This document shows, in pieces, positions 34,921 to 47,663 of a DNA stretch of 64,000 nucleotides (position 1 is its first letter; every line of letters starts with the position of its first letter). The translations under genes were made by a program, and so were the position numbers. Under the pieces are notes generated by a model that was not told where the DNA came from, made no database searches, and worked only from the letters and a program-made list of their open reading frames with translations. Origin of the DNA: Callorhinus ursinus (taxonomy: Eukaryota > Chordata > Mammalia > Carnivora > Otariidae); contig NW_020312788.1 in the NCBI RefSeq assembly GCF_003265705.1, positions 4,898,831-4,962,830 of the forward strand, in the 5' to 3' direction.

Positions 34921-35153
34921 AGTGATATGCAAAATGTTACTTGAGGAGTAGGTTAGGAGTTTTCTTGGTAGAAGAGGGGAGGGGTACCTGTCTCCAGTAG
35001 ACCTGACAAGCATGCCTTCCAAAGGTGAGTGGGCATGCTTAGGGGACAGTGAGAAGGGCAGTGGCTGATTCATATGGCATGAATGCAGAGGGAAGAGGGC
35101 GGGCTTAGGAGCTGAACCTCTGTGATGGTCATTGCCACCAGTACCCTCTACAG

Positions 35154-35304
35154 CAGTGATTCTCAAACTTTAATGTGTACAGAGATCACCTGGGAGTCTT
35201 GTTAAACTGCAAATTCTGCAGAAGTAAAGCCCCAAATTCTGCATTGCTACAAGCTCCCAAGAGATGCACACGCAGCGAGCCCACTGCCACACTTTGAGAA
35301 GCAG
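35154..35304 (+). mobile_element. MER5A hAT-Charlie fossil
   Basis: Starts CAGTGATTCTCAAACTTTAATGTG, continues GATCACCTGGGAGTCTTGTTAAA, and ends CCACACTTTGAGAAGCAGG. This is MER5A in consensus orientation, with inverted termini. Confidence 0.9.
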
Positions 35305-36029
35305 GGCTTCAAAACTTAAGAATATCACATGTTGGTGTGGTTTGTGTCTTCACAAATATGAAGCAGAGCCAGAATGCACTTGTTTTTAGAAAATGAGCTG
35401 AGAAAAAGGGTCCTCATCAAGCTTGAGGTTTGCAACCTGAGGCTTGGCCAGAGCGAACTTATTGTCAAATGCTCATGACCAGCAGCAGTTCTGCTTTCTG
35501 AGACTCTCCATGTTTAACAAATGTAGACTTCTGGAAACTCAAGCGTTGCCAGATTGAGGCAAGTGTCTCCACTCCACTCCTCATCTGTTTAGTTTATTTG
35601 TTGACTTGGTGAGAGTAGTTCCAAACATAGCTCCACTCTTTCACATTCTGTGGACGATTGTAGAATCTAAAACAAGGAGAGGGAAGAATCACCATCTGCC
35701 ACCCTCCCATCCTGCCACGTGACACCCCCAACACGTTTGACAGAAATCCAGACTGTAGATCTACCATACCCCTAAAACTCTCTTCGGCTGGTCGCATGTA
35801 GAAATACCTCTCCTCCATCACAGTCCGTGTGAGCATGGATGATGTAATCTGGCTCAGTGAGGAGTGGATGTGTCATCTCCCCTTTGTTTGCCTTTGAACT
35901 TGGGTCCCAGAGACTTACCATCTTGATTTTAAATAATGTGATATTGCAGAGAGTTTTATATGAAACAAGACAATATGAACTTAGGCTACGATTGGGTACT
36001 TGGAAGACCGAGTGTTGGTTTCAAAACCA

Positions 36030-36195
36030 CACTTAATCATCCCCTTACCTGGAGACCCTTCTAAGTGTGACCTTAGCCAAGTTACTCAACTATTCTGAGG
36101 CTCAGTTTCCTCTTCTAAAAAATCATGATAATGATAATGGTATCTACTTCATTAGATTGTCATGAAGTTTTAAAGTCCTGGCATATTTAATTATT
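36030..36195 (+). mobile_element. MIR fragment, sense
   Basis: GTGTGACCTTAGCCAAGTTACTCAACTATTCTGAGGCTCAGTTTCCTCTTCTAAAAAATCATGATAATGATAATGG is a clear MIR core and right arm. Confidence 0.85.
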
Positions 36196-36399
36196 ATTCC
36201 TCTTGAATCATTATTAGAAGTGATTTGAATAGCAATTACATTTCTGCATACCTACCACATACTAGAGATCCATACTATGAGATACATAGTTTTTTCCCCC
36301 TTTCCCGGCAGCCCTTCATATCTGATAGAACTTATAAATCATCTGCCTGATGCTTACAAAGGAATGGAAATTTTAACCAGGACAGTGGGAATGAAGGGA

Positions 36400-36930
36400 C
36401 TCTACACAGAGTAGGTTCAAGAGAGCCAAAATTGGATGATGAGGCAGCCAGGGACATGCAACAGTGGGGAGGTCCGAAGATGCGCATGCGGAGGGCGAGA
36501 GCTGCCGTTGCAGAAGAGGGGCTGCCCCAGCAGGAGATGCAGAGTGCCAGGCCCAGGAAGGGAGCGGAGGCACCATGGGTAGGTCAGGGGACAGACCTCC
36601 AGCCCCCAACAGCTGCTCTCCATAGTTAGACATAATCTGGAAGCCCTTGTCTTCTGGGTTCTTTTGGGTTGAGCCCAAAGCAGCCATGAGTAGGAACTAG
36701 AGGATCTTCCCCACCACACCCCACCTTCTAGCCTAAGTGGCTGCCTTCTTCTCCGGTAAACCTCCTGCTGGGGTCTTCCAGAACTTTCCGCTCTCACTAG
36801 CATCGGGTGCCACTGTTTCCTTCTCTTATCCATTAAGACCCAGGTGTGGCACGGAGTCTCTCCATTGCTAGTTTCCGAGTGCTTTGTCAACCAACTAAAC
36901 TGCATAGTAAAATGTTCCTCCATTAAATTA
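36400..36930. other. GC-richer unassigned block
   Basis: A block with higher GC, an NRF1-like site (36481-36490), and a 168-codon minus-strand frame (36417-36923). The frame is rich in W, S, P and R with no recognisable domain and is overlapped by a second long frame, so I do not call it a gene. It could be a decayed LTR or a local regulatory patch. Confidence 0.3.
36481..36490. promoter_or_regulatory. NRF1-like motif TGCGCATGCG
   Basis: TGCGCATGCG followed by GA matches the palindromic NRF1 consensus YGCGCAYGCGCR with one mismatch. It sits in a locally CpG-containing patch. Confidence 0.35.
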
Positions 36931-38260
36931 TCTTCATTGAACAGCTTCTGAGTGTAGCATGTATTTCCTGCCAGGATCCTGACTAAATCAGAGCTACAGA
37001 ATTTTAAAGCAATAGAGGTTTCATGGAAAGATAACTCTTTTGTGATGCCCTAGAGAGGAGACTCCGGGCTGATGAAGATGTGGATAAAGGTACTGCTGCC
37101 CTGTGGGACAGCAACTACCCTGTGAAGTAGGGCAAGTGAACTCTGAGTTTCATCACTGCTAAAGTTAGGGAAAAATTCACATTCTGTATTTGCTTAGTTT
37201 CAGAAACAGTAAGAGGGGGATGGCCGTGTAAATGATCACATCCCATATATGTTAATTAAAGAGGTGCAGACCCAGAAGGAGCCCTTTCCTGCCTCTTCAG
37301 CCTGCTGTTCCCCACAGAGAGGTAGAACAGGTTACTTTGATGTAATGATAACAACCAGGATGTAAAAGACTTTCAAAGAGACTGTGTGGAACACGGAAAC
37401 AAGTCTATCAGCCTCTGAACTTCCTTATTTTTCAAGGGTCATGGAAAATATTGAAGTGGTTCTGTCATTGTAGAATGTCATTGTAGTAACCCCTAGCAAG
37501 TAGACAAGTCTGTCTGTTATCTGACTATAGACGAGTGGGTACAGGAGACTGTGTGTAGCATGGGGGTGCCGCTGCCCAGCGCCCATCTCACACCTGAGCC
37601 CCAGGTGATCCAGGTGTGGCTAAGACATCCCATTGCTCAGAGAGCCAACGTGAATAGGGGCCATCCTGAAATAGCAACTCAGTTTATGAGCTGCAAAATT
37701 TCCAAGGAAATCTAGCAGGACTAGACTAAATGTGGTGATCTTTTGGCTCTATGCACCTTCTACCCCAGTCGCTTACCAATATCTTCTAAAGAGTTTGAAG
37801 CTCTGAAGCGGGCCCTGCCTGACCTTTGCGCATTATTTGGAATGCTTGCTTTTCCCAAGGGAAGATAGAAGAGACGTAATCATACGTGATTTGGGTGAGT
37901 TTATGAATGGATTTCTGAAAGTTGGGACGGCTTAGGGATGTGGGAAAGATGTTAATCTCCCAGAAAAACATGGTAGCATAATTCTATTGATATTTGCAGA
38001 CATTATGGATAGCTTTTCTTGGTAAAGGCAATGGCTCTTAGTCTTTGAACATGAAAGGAAAGAGATGTTGGTTAAAATCCTTTAGGGAAACAGGAACTAC
38101 ATGTTTGATTATGCTAAGTTATGGCAAAGTTCAGTTTTATTTTGTAAATAAAGAGTTGTCTTCATAAATATTAGCTACTTCTTTTAGTATAAAGAAAGTC
38201 CTCTTCATAAAATAAAAGCTCATCAAACCTCTTCAGTAGATAGAGAAGTGATATGTTTGA
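36931..38260. other. No recognised feature
   Basis: Unique-looking sequence without named repeats. The 61-codon frame at 37786-37971 has no motif. Confidence 0.45.
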
Positions 38261-38474
38261 TTTAAAAATATATTTATTTATCATTTTTTAAAGATTTTAT
38301 TTATTTGATAGAGAGAGGGAGCACAAGCAGGGGTTTGGGAAAGGGAGAAGCAGGCTTTCCGGTGAGCAGGGACCCCGATGCGGGGCTCAATCCCAGGACC
38401 CCGGGATCATGACCTGAGCCAAAGGCAGACGCTTAACGACTGAGCCACCGAGGCACCCTTTAAAAATATATTTA
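38261..38474 (-). mobile_element. Can-SINE, antisense, with perfect 16 bp TSD
   Basis: TTTAAAAATATATTTA flanks the body (38277-38458) at 38261-38276 and 38459-38474. The body runs TTTTTTAAAGATTTTATTTATTTGATAGAG to GAGCCACCGAGGCACCC. Confidence 0.97.
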
Positions 38475-39394
38475 AATGGCAAACTGGTATTGTGGTCCCA
38501 ATAAGTAATCGACCATATTTTTCTTAGCACTAACTGTAGCTGACTCTTCTTTGCAAAGTGGGGAAATTTCCGTATGAAATAGATCAGGCAAAAACCAAGA
38601 ATAATGTGTAACTGATCTAAGACAAGGGAAAGAGTACATGTAAGCACAGACTAGAACCCAACACAGTAACTTAGTTTTTTATATTGCTCATGTATTTTCT
38701 TTATTTATATTGATATTTCTTTTCTTTCTTTATCCTACTGTGGTAGTAGATCTAAACCTAAATATTTATGATTATTGCTTTAAATATTGTGATGTACTTT
38801 GATCTTGTTTTAAGAGTCAAACTTTATGAAGCTTTTATGTATTTAAAAAAAGAGGCATAAAGCTCAGGCATGTGAAACATTAAATATTTTTTCAATATAA
38901 GAAAGTTAACAGCCATTTAAATGTTTTGTTAGACTAAAGAAACAGAAAATATATTTTTAGATTACATTTTAGCTTTTCAAAGACATTATAGAACTTCAAG
39001 ATCATTTGCTTGCTGGATATTTCCTGGGCCTCTTTTTGGAAGTGCCTTCCTGAAAGCTGTCAATGTTACTCTGAGTACCTGGTGCTCATGCCCTTGAACT
39101 TGAACATTTTGTGGTTAATATTTAAGATCAGCATGGGGAGCTAGACTGAAGGACGGTCACTTTCTTTACCCTTTGCTAAAACCAATGTTGGTTAGTCCAT
39201 CACCTTCTTAAACAGTAACTGCAATCACACATACCATCACATCCATCTCTCTGTCAAAACATGAGTGAAAATCAATTGTGGCGTATCTAGAAATACTCCA
39301 CTCACTTCCATTTCGCTTCTTATGTGCTGATGCACATACTCAATATTAATTTCCTTCATAGTTAGACAGTGGAAAAAATTTGAATGGACTTTTG
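38475..39394. other. No recognised feature
   Basis: AT-rich, repeat-poor and without coding signal. Confidence 0.45.
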
Positions 39395-39520
39395 TGGTAC
39401 AAAACTAGCTATGTGACCTTGGACAAGTCACATCACTTCTCTTGACATCATTCCTTCTCTCCCAAATAAGAACCCTTGTGTAGTTGATCTCTGAGAACTT
39501 TCCAATGCCACAGTTCCTCA
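39395..39520 (+). mobile_element. MIR fragment, sense
   Basis: AACTAGCTATGTGACCTTGGACAAGTCACATCACTTCTCTTGACATC matches the MIR core (AGCTGTGTGACCTTGGGCAAGT...) and then decays. Confidence 0.7.
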
Positions 39521-39823
39521 AGGATTCTCAAAAGCCTATCTGTGAAGCAGTGGTAAAGATTTATGTCAATTGATGTTCTGTTTCATGAGATTTTAAAAGT
39601 TCTTTTATCCTGCCTTTAAATCTTAGTGGAATTTCATTCCGGAATTTTGATTCATCGGTACTCAGCAGATGTCATCTGTTCACCTTCAGCAAATACCTTC
39701 ATTCAACCACAAACACTGGGGTGTGTTTGGGAATAAAATGAGAAATAAGCCCTAGTTCTTTCTCTCAAAGAGATTAGGGGCCGGAGTCAGGGCGAGAGGT
39801 GCAGAGTAGAGGGTGGAGGGTGA

Positions 39824-40926
<1,103 letters not shown>

Positions 40927-41910
40927 TCCCGGCTTATTTGAGGAAAGGCAAAGAGTTTGCTATTATGAAAAATGGCATTGCTGTCATCCTCAGTAAATAT
41001 TGATAATGCACTCTTATACTTTAGCTGAAGAAAAAAAGACCAAGAAATAAGCCAGGGCCCCAAATAATAAAGGATTTTAAGCTAAAAACGCATAGATCAC
41101 TGAAATAATTCTTTTAAATATTGCTTGAGTGGTTTCATAATGGAGAATGAATAATATTCTATGAAGTGACAAAAAGTAATTCTGTAATTTAATACCCTTG
41201 TGAACCAATATTGCGTTGCTGACCTCATCAGATGCTTTACATTCATCTATTTAATTCCCTTTCAAGAAATCATGTTAGTGTATTACTAGGTCTTGCTCAT
41301 AAAACCTATTTATTTGGTTTAGGAATACCATTGTTTACTTCTCCGACTCCAACAGCTGCCTATGTAATTAAAAGAAAATTGCTGTGAATCTTCCAGCAGG
41401 AAGTAACTGCATCCCTGGAAATAGTCATTTCTAATTAGATTCTGGCTTTCATTCCTTTGGGTGGAATGGCAGGAAGGCATGGGGAGACTGGGCATCATGT
41501 GAGGACCTCTTTCATGATCCCACAACCTTCCTCCATCTCTCTCTCTCACTTTAAAATACAGCATTGTGGTGAGGTCAAAAACAAAACAAAAAACCCAAAC
41601 CTTGACATTCATTTTCCTTTACTACCAGAAAGAAAGAATCAGAAGTAATTTTAGTGATTTTTGGGAAACTTTTTATAAAATTTTAAGTATTTTTCTGTGT
41701 GCCTACAAACACAGATTCTAGCTACGTGAGAAACATTTTAGAATAGATTCAGTAAGAAAAATAATTCCAATTATTTAGGCTCAATATATTGTAGGTGATT
41801 TTAAGAATGGCAATCTGTGAGTGAAAAAAAATCACAAACCTGTTACAGCTTTGATTCAGTAAATTCCAGTGGAGCTGGGGTGGGCTCAAATATTTTGATA
41901 CCCTGTTTGA
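40927..41910. other. No recognised feature
   Basis: AT-rich, unique-looking sequence. Short frames near 41319-41648 have no domain. Confidence 0.45.
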
Positions 41911-42136
41911 AGAAATAGCTGTCTTTCTGGGCGCCTGGGTGGCTCAGTTGGTTAAGCGACTGCCTTTGGCTCAGGTCATGATCCCGGAGTCCTGGGATCG
42001 AGTCCCACATCAGGCTCCCGGCTCAGCGGGGAGCCTGCTTCTCCCGCTGACCTTCTCCCCTCTCATGCTGTTTCTCTCTCTCTCTCTCTCTCAAATAAAT
42101 AAATAAATAAAATCTTTAAAAAAAAAGAAATAGCTG

Positions 42137-42143
<7 letters not shown>
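41911..42143 (+). mobile_element. Can-SINE, sense, with perfect 18 bp TSD
   Basis: AGAAATAGCTGTCTTTCT occurs at 41911-41928 and 42126-42143 around a full sense Can-SINE (GGCGCCTGGGTGGCTCAG head, AAATAAATAAATAAATAAAATCTTT tail). Confidence 0.98.

Positions 42144-42166
<23 letters not shown>
42137..42166. repeat. (CTTT)n short microsatellite
   Basis: About seven CTTT units that start inside the right target-site duplication of the SINE. The target already held CTTTCT, so either the array predates the insertion or the right copy expanded afterwards. Confidence 0.95.
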
Positions 42167-42169
<3 letters not shown>

Positions 42170-44083
42170 CATGGGGTGTATGGACTTTACCATGGTTTTA
42201 AATGTTTATCTTCTAGTACCTATGAGACAATCTAAAACCAATAGACCAATTTTGTGCTCTCAAGAAATTGTAACTTTAAGCTTGATAAAAAAACTGGTTG
42301 GCTATGGTCCCTAAGAGGTGGATCTAAATGGCAATTTCTGCATTTATTTATGTAATAGCAAGTAAATTCTATACTCCTTTCTGGCTCATTTTCAGAAGGA
42401 CAAATTAACCTGAAAAGTAAAGAGTTTATTATTTTCTGCTAGGAAATGTTTTCTATTTCTAAAATAGTGGCTGCTTCAAAGAAGAAGTGAAACTCTCACT
42501 TTTGCAGATAATATGATAACGTGGAAAACCCAAAAGACTCCACCCCAAAACTGCTAGAAGTCATACAAGAATTCAGTAAAGTGGCAGGATATAAAATCAA
42601 TGCACAGAAATCAGTTGCATTTCTATACACCAGCAACAAGACAAGAAGAAAGACAAATTAAGGAGTCGATCCCATTTACAATTGCACCCCAAACCATAAG
42701 ATACCTAGGAATAAATCTAACCAAAGAGGCAAAGGATCTATACTCAAAAAACTATAAAATACTCATGAAAGAAATTGAGGAAGACACAAAGAAATGGGAA
42801 AACGTTCCATGCTTATGGATTGGAAGAACAATTGTGAAAGAATATTGTGAAAATGTCTATGCTACCTAGAGCAATCTACACATTTAATGCAATCTCTATC
42901 AAAATACCATCAACTTTTTTCAAAGAAATGGAACAAATAATCCTAAAATTTGTATGGAACCAGAAAAGACCCCAAATAGCCAGAGGAATGTTGAAAAAGA
43001 AAAGCAAAGCCGGTGGCATCACAATTCCAGACTTCAAGCTCTATTACAAAGCTGTCATCATCAGGACAGTATGGTACTGGCACAAAAACAGACACATAGA
43101 TCAATGGAACAGAATAGAGAGCCCAGAAATGGACCCTCAACTCTACGGTCAACTCATCTTCGACAAAGTGAGAAAGAATGCCCAATGGAAAAAGACAGTC
43201 TCTTCAACAAATGGTGTTGGGAAAATTGGACAGCCACATGCAGAAGAATGAAACTGGACCGTTTCCTTACACCACATACATAGATAGACTCCAAATGGTT
43301 GAAAGACCTAAATGTGAGACAGGAGTCCATCAAAATCCTAAAGGAGAACACAGGCAGCAACCTCTTTGACCTCAGCCACAGCAACTTCTTCCTAGAAACA
43401 TCGCCAAAGGCAAGGGAAGCAAGGGCAAAAATGAACTATTGGGACTTCATCAAGATGAAAAGCTTTTGCACAGTAAAAGAAATAGGCAACAAACCAAAAG
43501 ACAACCCACAGAATGGGAGATGATATTTGCAAATGACATATCAGATGAAGGGCTAGTGTCCAAAATCTAAAAACAACTTATCAAACTCAACACCCAAAGA
43601 ACAAATAATCCAATCAAGAAATGGGCGGAAGACATGAACAGACATTTCTGCAAAGAAGACATCCAAATGGCCAACAGACACATGAAAAAGTGCTCAACAT
43701 CGCTCGGCATCAGGGAAATCCAAATCAAAACCTCAATGAGATACCACCTCACACCAGTCAGAATGGCTCAAATTAACAAGTCAGGAAATGACAGATGTTG
43801 GCAAAGATGTGGAGAAAGGGGAATCCTCCTACATTGTTGGTGGGAATGCAAGCTGGTGCAGCCACTCTGGAAAACAGTATGGAGGTTCCTCAAAAAGTTG
43901 AAAATAGAGCTACCATACGACCCAGCAATTGTACTATTGGGTATTTACCCCAAAGATACAAATGTAGTGATCCGAAGGGGCACGTGCACCCCAGTGTTTA
44001 TAGCAGCAATGTCCACAATAGCCAAACTATGGAAAGAGCCTAGATGTCCATCAACAGATGAATGGATAAAGAAGATGTGGCAT

Positions 44084-44134
44084 ACACACACACACACACA
44101 CACGTGCACACGCACGTGCACACACACACACACA
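44084..44134. repeat. (CA)n expansion inside L1 ORF2
   Basis: A CA run interrupted by GTGCACACGCACGTG sits between codons for KKMWHT and MEYHAAIKK, a spot where L1 ORF2 normally has only a few residues. In this frame the expansion stays in phase. Confidence 0.93.
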
Positions 44135-44330
44135 ATGGAATACCATGCAGCCATCAAAAAATGAAATCTTGCCATTTGCAATGACATGGTTGGAACTAAA
44201 GGTAATATGCTAGGCGAATTAAGTCAATCAGAAAAAGGCAAGTATCATATGATCTCACTGATATGAGGAATTTGAGAAACAAGACAGAGGGTCATAGGGG
44301 AAGGGAGGGAAAAATGAAACAACACAAAAC

Positions 44331-44478
44331 CAGAGGGGAGGGCGCCTGGGTGGCTCAGTTGGTTAAGCGACTGCCTTCGGCTCAGGTCATGATCCTGGAG
44401 TCCCGGGATCGAGTCCCACATCAGACTACCTGCTCAGCGGGGAGTCTGCTTCTCCCTCTGACCCTCCCCCCTCTCATG

Positions 44479-44511
<33 letters not shown>

Positions 44512-44549
44512 AAATAAATAAAATCTTTAAAAAAAAAAACAGAGGGGAG
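44331..44549 (+). mobile_element. Can-SINE nested in the L1 3'UTR
   Basis: CAGAGGGGAG flanks the body (44341-44539) at 44331-44340 and 44540-44549. The host L1 text CAAAACCAGAGGGGAG...ACAAACC is split by it. The SINE is therefore younger than the L1. Confidence 0.97.
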
Positions 44550-44829
44550 ACAAACCATAAGAGACTCTTAATCTCAGGAAACAAACAGGGATGCTGGAGT
44601 GGTGGGGGATGGGAGTGGTGGGGTGGCTGGGTGATGGACATTGGGGAGGGTATGTGCTATGGTGAGCGCTGTGAATTGTGTAAGACTGATGAATCACAGA
44701 CCTGTACCCCTGAAACAAATAATACATTATATGTTAATAAAAAAATTTTTTTAAATAATACAGTGGCTGCTTAAGTCACTATATTAATAAATGGGGGAGA
44801 GCAAGGAATTAGTAGTAAATGTTTACAGA

Positions 44830-44905
44830 ATAATATATATATACATTTATATATACATTTGTATATACATGTGTGTATATATATGTGATATATATATATA
44901 TATAC
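44830..44905. repeat. AT-rich (TA)n/(TATG)n repeat
   Basis: An impure TA/ACATTTATA/TGTGTA tract just downstream of the L1 insertion. It is simple sequence with hairpin potential. Confidence 0.9.
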
Positions 44906-46400
44906 ACCCCACACTACTGGGGAATCCAGTAGTCCTGAAGTGGTAAATTATGTTTACTGTGGAATCACAGTTCTACAATAAACTGCTCTTTAGCTGAGTT
45001 CCATTTTCCAATCACATGGGGCAAAACCAGGATTTGAAGCCAGGTAATGATACCTTGGTCCTATGGATTTAGAATCATAAAGTCTGGGTTCACATTCTGA
45101 GTCTGGCATATGCAGTGGGTATCGGAATCACCATTCCGTCAGGCCTGTGTGGCATCACTATTATATCCTCTGGGACACCATCCCAGGGTGAGACTCCTGC
45201 CCAGTTTCAACTCCAGACACTAGTATCCCAATCCCTTTCCTTCAGGGAGGACCCAGCTTCATGTCACTCAATGAGCCTAGATTCCCAAACAAATTACAGA
45301 AGGATCTATTCACATTTTCTCCTTCAAAACTCAAATGTCATTTATAATTTTGAGCAAGGGAATCCACAATTCAGAACACAATGATTTGACCATTACTTTG
45401 GGAAATTTTGATTCAAAGTCCAAGGATGAGCTCCTTCTCCCTGCTGAGCCCCAAATTAATTAAGAGTTACTTAACTTTTTATATAAGGCAGCTGACAAAA
45501 AGTTCCAGAACTCCAAGAGATGGGCGTCAAGTATAATGTTTTGATTAAAAAAAAAAATCCCTTTATTTTCTATGCTAGAAAATACTAAATAACATTCTGC
45601 TATTAATCACACTGATTCTTCAGCCTTCTGATGCTGAGCTCTCCCCTTGCACTCTCAAAGTTCTAATCACAGCCTTGGAACTGACAAACAACAAGACCCA
45701 GTGCAGCTTTTTCCATCTGAGTGACCTCTCTTCCTGTCTAATACCCAAAATGTACTGACAGCCATGAGGCCCATTACAGCATCCCTTCTCCTTTGGCGCA
45801 CCCAGCAGTGAACTGCTGCTGTTAGCCCCCAGCAGAGCTGTTCCAAAGTCATGATCCAGTTCTCAGGACATAGAGAACAAGGCAAAGACTAAAGGACATC
45901 TTATGCTTTCCTTCTCTTTCCTTTGTTAGAAACTTTCTCATAGGAAGGACACAGCCTAAGCCTCTTAGCAGGTGAGCAAAGCCGTGCATTCACAGGTGGA
46001 AGTACTGTCTCATAGGAAATGGCCAGTATATTCTTCCTACCTCCTGAGACAAGTTGACAGAGGATCTCCTGGAATGGCTAATATTAAGTGTGGGAGGTAA
46101 AGGAGGGAAATTACCTTTTCATTCTTTGAAACTGGAAAGGTAACAGTGAGAAAGAGAAAATTATATCTCAATAAATTAACTTGCTACATAAAGGTAAATA
46201 AAATGCAGAGTTGGTTCCATGGGGGGGGGGGGGTCTAGGAATCTGGGAGGTGAATAAGAAATCTACAGAAAGCTCTCAGCACAAGGTCAAAAGAGACAAT
46301 GCAATTAGTGTTAAGATTTAGCACAGAGAGAGTTTCATTTTTACTTTATCTTTTGCCAACTTTTAGGAGTATGACTTTAAGTGTATAATTTAATAAAAAT
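44906..46400. other. Mostly unrecognised sequence
   Basis: No gene. A run of 13 G at 46221-46233 is the only notable simple feature. Weak MIR-like phrases near 45010-45100 are not assignable. Confidence 0.45.
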
Positions 46401-46555
46401 CTCATATTTGGGGGCACCTGGGTGGCTCAGTTGATTAAGTGTGCGACTATTGATCTCAGCTCAGATCTTGATCTCAGGGTCGGGAGTTTGAGCCCTGCAC
46501 TGAGCATGAAGACTGCTTAAACAAACAAACAAACAAACAAACAAACTCGTATTTT
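46401..46555 (+). mobile_element. Old tRNA-derived carnivore SINE, sense
   Basis: GGGGCACCTGGGTGGCTCAGTTGATTAAG, GACTATTGATCTCAGCTCAG and GGTCGGGAGTTTGAGCCCTGCACTGAGCATGAAGACTGCTTAA form a short early-type element without the CT-rich region. The tail is (AAAC)6. CTC(A/G)TATTT flanks it at 46401 and 46546. Confidence 0.9.
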
Positions 46556-47102
46556 GCCTTTATGCCAAGGCTTATATGAGGAATATTTAAAGTTACCAAT
46601 GACGTTAAACTGCTTCAGCTCTGACGAATGAAATGTCTTGTGTACAGAATGATGGACTAGTCCTTAAAAATGCTCTTTGTACTGTGGGTGGGATATTGGC
46701 CTTTCTTTTTCAGTCTGTATCAGAACAGCCATTTATTCTCATGTTCAGTTCCTTCAGTTTAACACACAAAATAAAACGTAAAGCTGATCTTTAGCACAAG
46801 AAACACGATTCTAACTACTGAGGAAACAAGAGAGATATTAGAGAAGAAAGAATATGTGAGCTAAAACCTGGGTAGCATTTTCCATGTATGGATGGGAGGG
46901 GGGCAGGGGATGATCTGTCAAGAGAAGTGAAGGTTGTGAACAAAGATACAGAGGCAGATGGGTGGTGTGCACCATGAAAATAGTGTGCCTTTCCATCTGT
47001 TTAAAAGGTTGGAGTAAACTCCGCTAATGGAGGGATTTTGATCTGGTTTGTTCACTGGTTTGTTCACTGATGTAACTTCAGTTTCTGTAAAAGTGCCTGG
47101 CG
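46556..47102. other. No recognised feature
   Basis: Unique-looking sequence without coding signal. Confidence 0.45.
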
Positions 47103-47153
<51 letters not shown>

Positions 47154-47154
47154 A
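47103..47154. repeat. (TATC)n microsatellite
   Basis: About twelve perfect TATC/TCTA units, likely polymorphic. Confidence 0.98.
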
Positions 47155-47386
47155 GCAGGAGCTTGAAGAGGTGAATAAATGAAGTGTCAGAGGCCCAGAA
47201 TCTGAGCAGTATTTGATAGCTTCCAAGGGCTAGGGAATTTGGATTCCTGCAATGAGTGAACTGGCTAGGTCTCCATAGAGTAACAGAAACTAAGTCCAAC
47301 TAAGTGAAAATGGAGTTTGTTGTGCTCATCATGGAACCCCAAGTCAGGAAAGTATCTCGATCTTGGGAAGGATTGGAATGGGAAAC

Positions 47387-47663
47387 AGAAGTCATTGCAA
47401 GTTTTCTAACATGTTCTGAAGCAATGACATTTTTTCCTTTTTAGCCTTTTGTCTCTACTATTTATTTTCCTTTGGATAGAAAGCAAAATGTTTGCCAGAA
47501 TAGGTTTGTCGATACAAATGTAATTAAGAAACCTGGAGTTGAGTCTCTTGCATCTGAAATAGCTAAACTTATCTGAAGTGGTCTGTAAACTCTAGAAAAA
47601 GCATATAATTAAAATTAATCTTCAAAAATAAAAAAAAAAAGAAGAAGTCATTGCAAGTTTTCT
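47387..47663 (+). mobile_element. Orphan retroposed transcript with perfect 21 bp TSD
   Basis: A 21-base sequence beginning AGAAGTCATTGC and ending AAGTTTTCT occurs identically at 47387-47407 and 47643-47663. The 235 bp between them ends ATAATTAAAATTAATCTTC, then AAAAATAAAAAAAAAAA. That places an ATTAAA polyadenylation signal about 12-18 bases before the A-tail. It has no SINE or L1 features. It looks like the 3' end of an mRNA or non-coding RNA copied by L1 machinery and truncated at its 5' end. The parent gene is not recognised, and there is no open frame of note. Confidence 0.85.

Larger units (their letters stand above)
42466..44772 (+). mobile_element. 5'-truncated L1, sense, with 11 bp TSD
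   Basis: The element (42477-44761) begins inside ORF2 after the reverse transcriptase core (AAGTGAAACTCTCAC..., AAAGACTCCACCCC). It runs through the C-terminal part, where [20 protein letters not shown] and [20 protein letters not shown] are recognisable, then the 3'UTR and an A-tail near 44740. AGTGGCTGCTT flanks it (42466-42476 and 44762-44772). The ORF2 frame is broken by several frameshifts (frames switch near 42850, 43280 and 43600), and a Can-SINE interrupts the 3' end. It is dead for retrotransposition. Its 3'UTR is the same type as 9268-9634. Confidence 0.97.

Noticed and set aside
36417..36923. 168-codon minus-strand frame as a protein gene
   Set aside because: No domain, biased W/S/P/R composition, an overlapping long frame on the same strand, and no start or splice context. 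Length alone is not evidence in GC-rich sequence.
42600..44164. Several 80-176 codon frames that look like a reverse transcriptase gene
   Set aside because: They are pieces of L1 ORF2 in different frames of a 5'-truncated, frameshifted element with TSDs, not a host gene.
47103..47154. CRISPR-like array
   Set aside because: Direct repeats here and at 9893-9940 are tetranucleotide microsatellites without spacers, in mammalian DNA.
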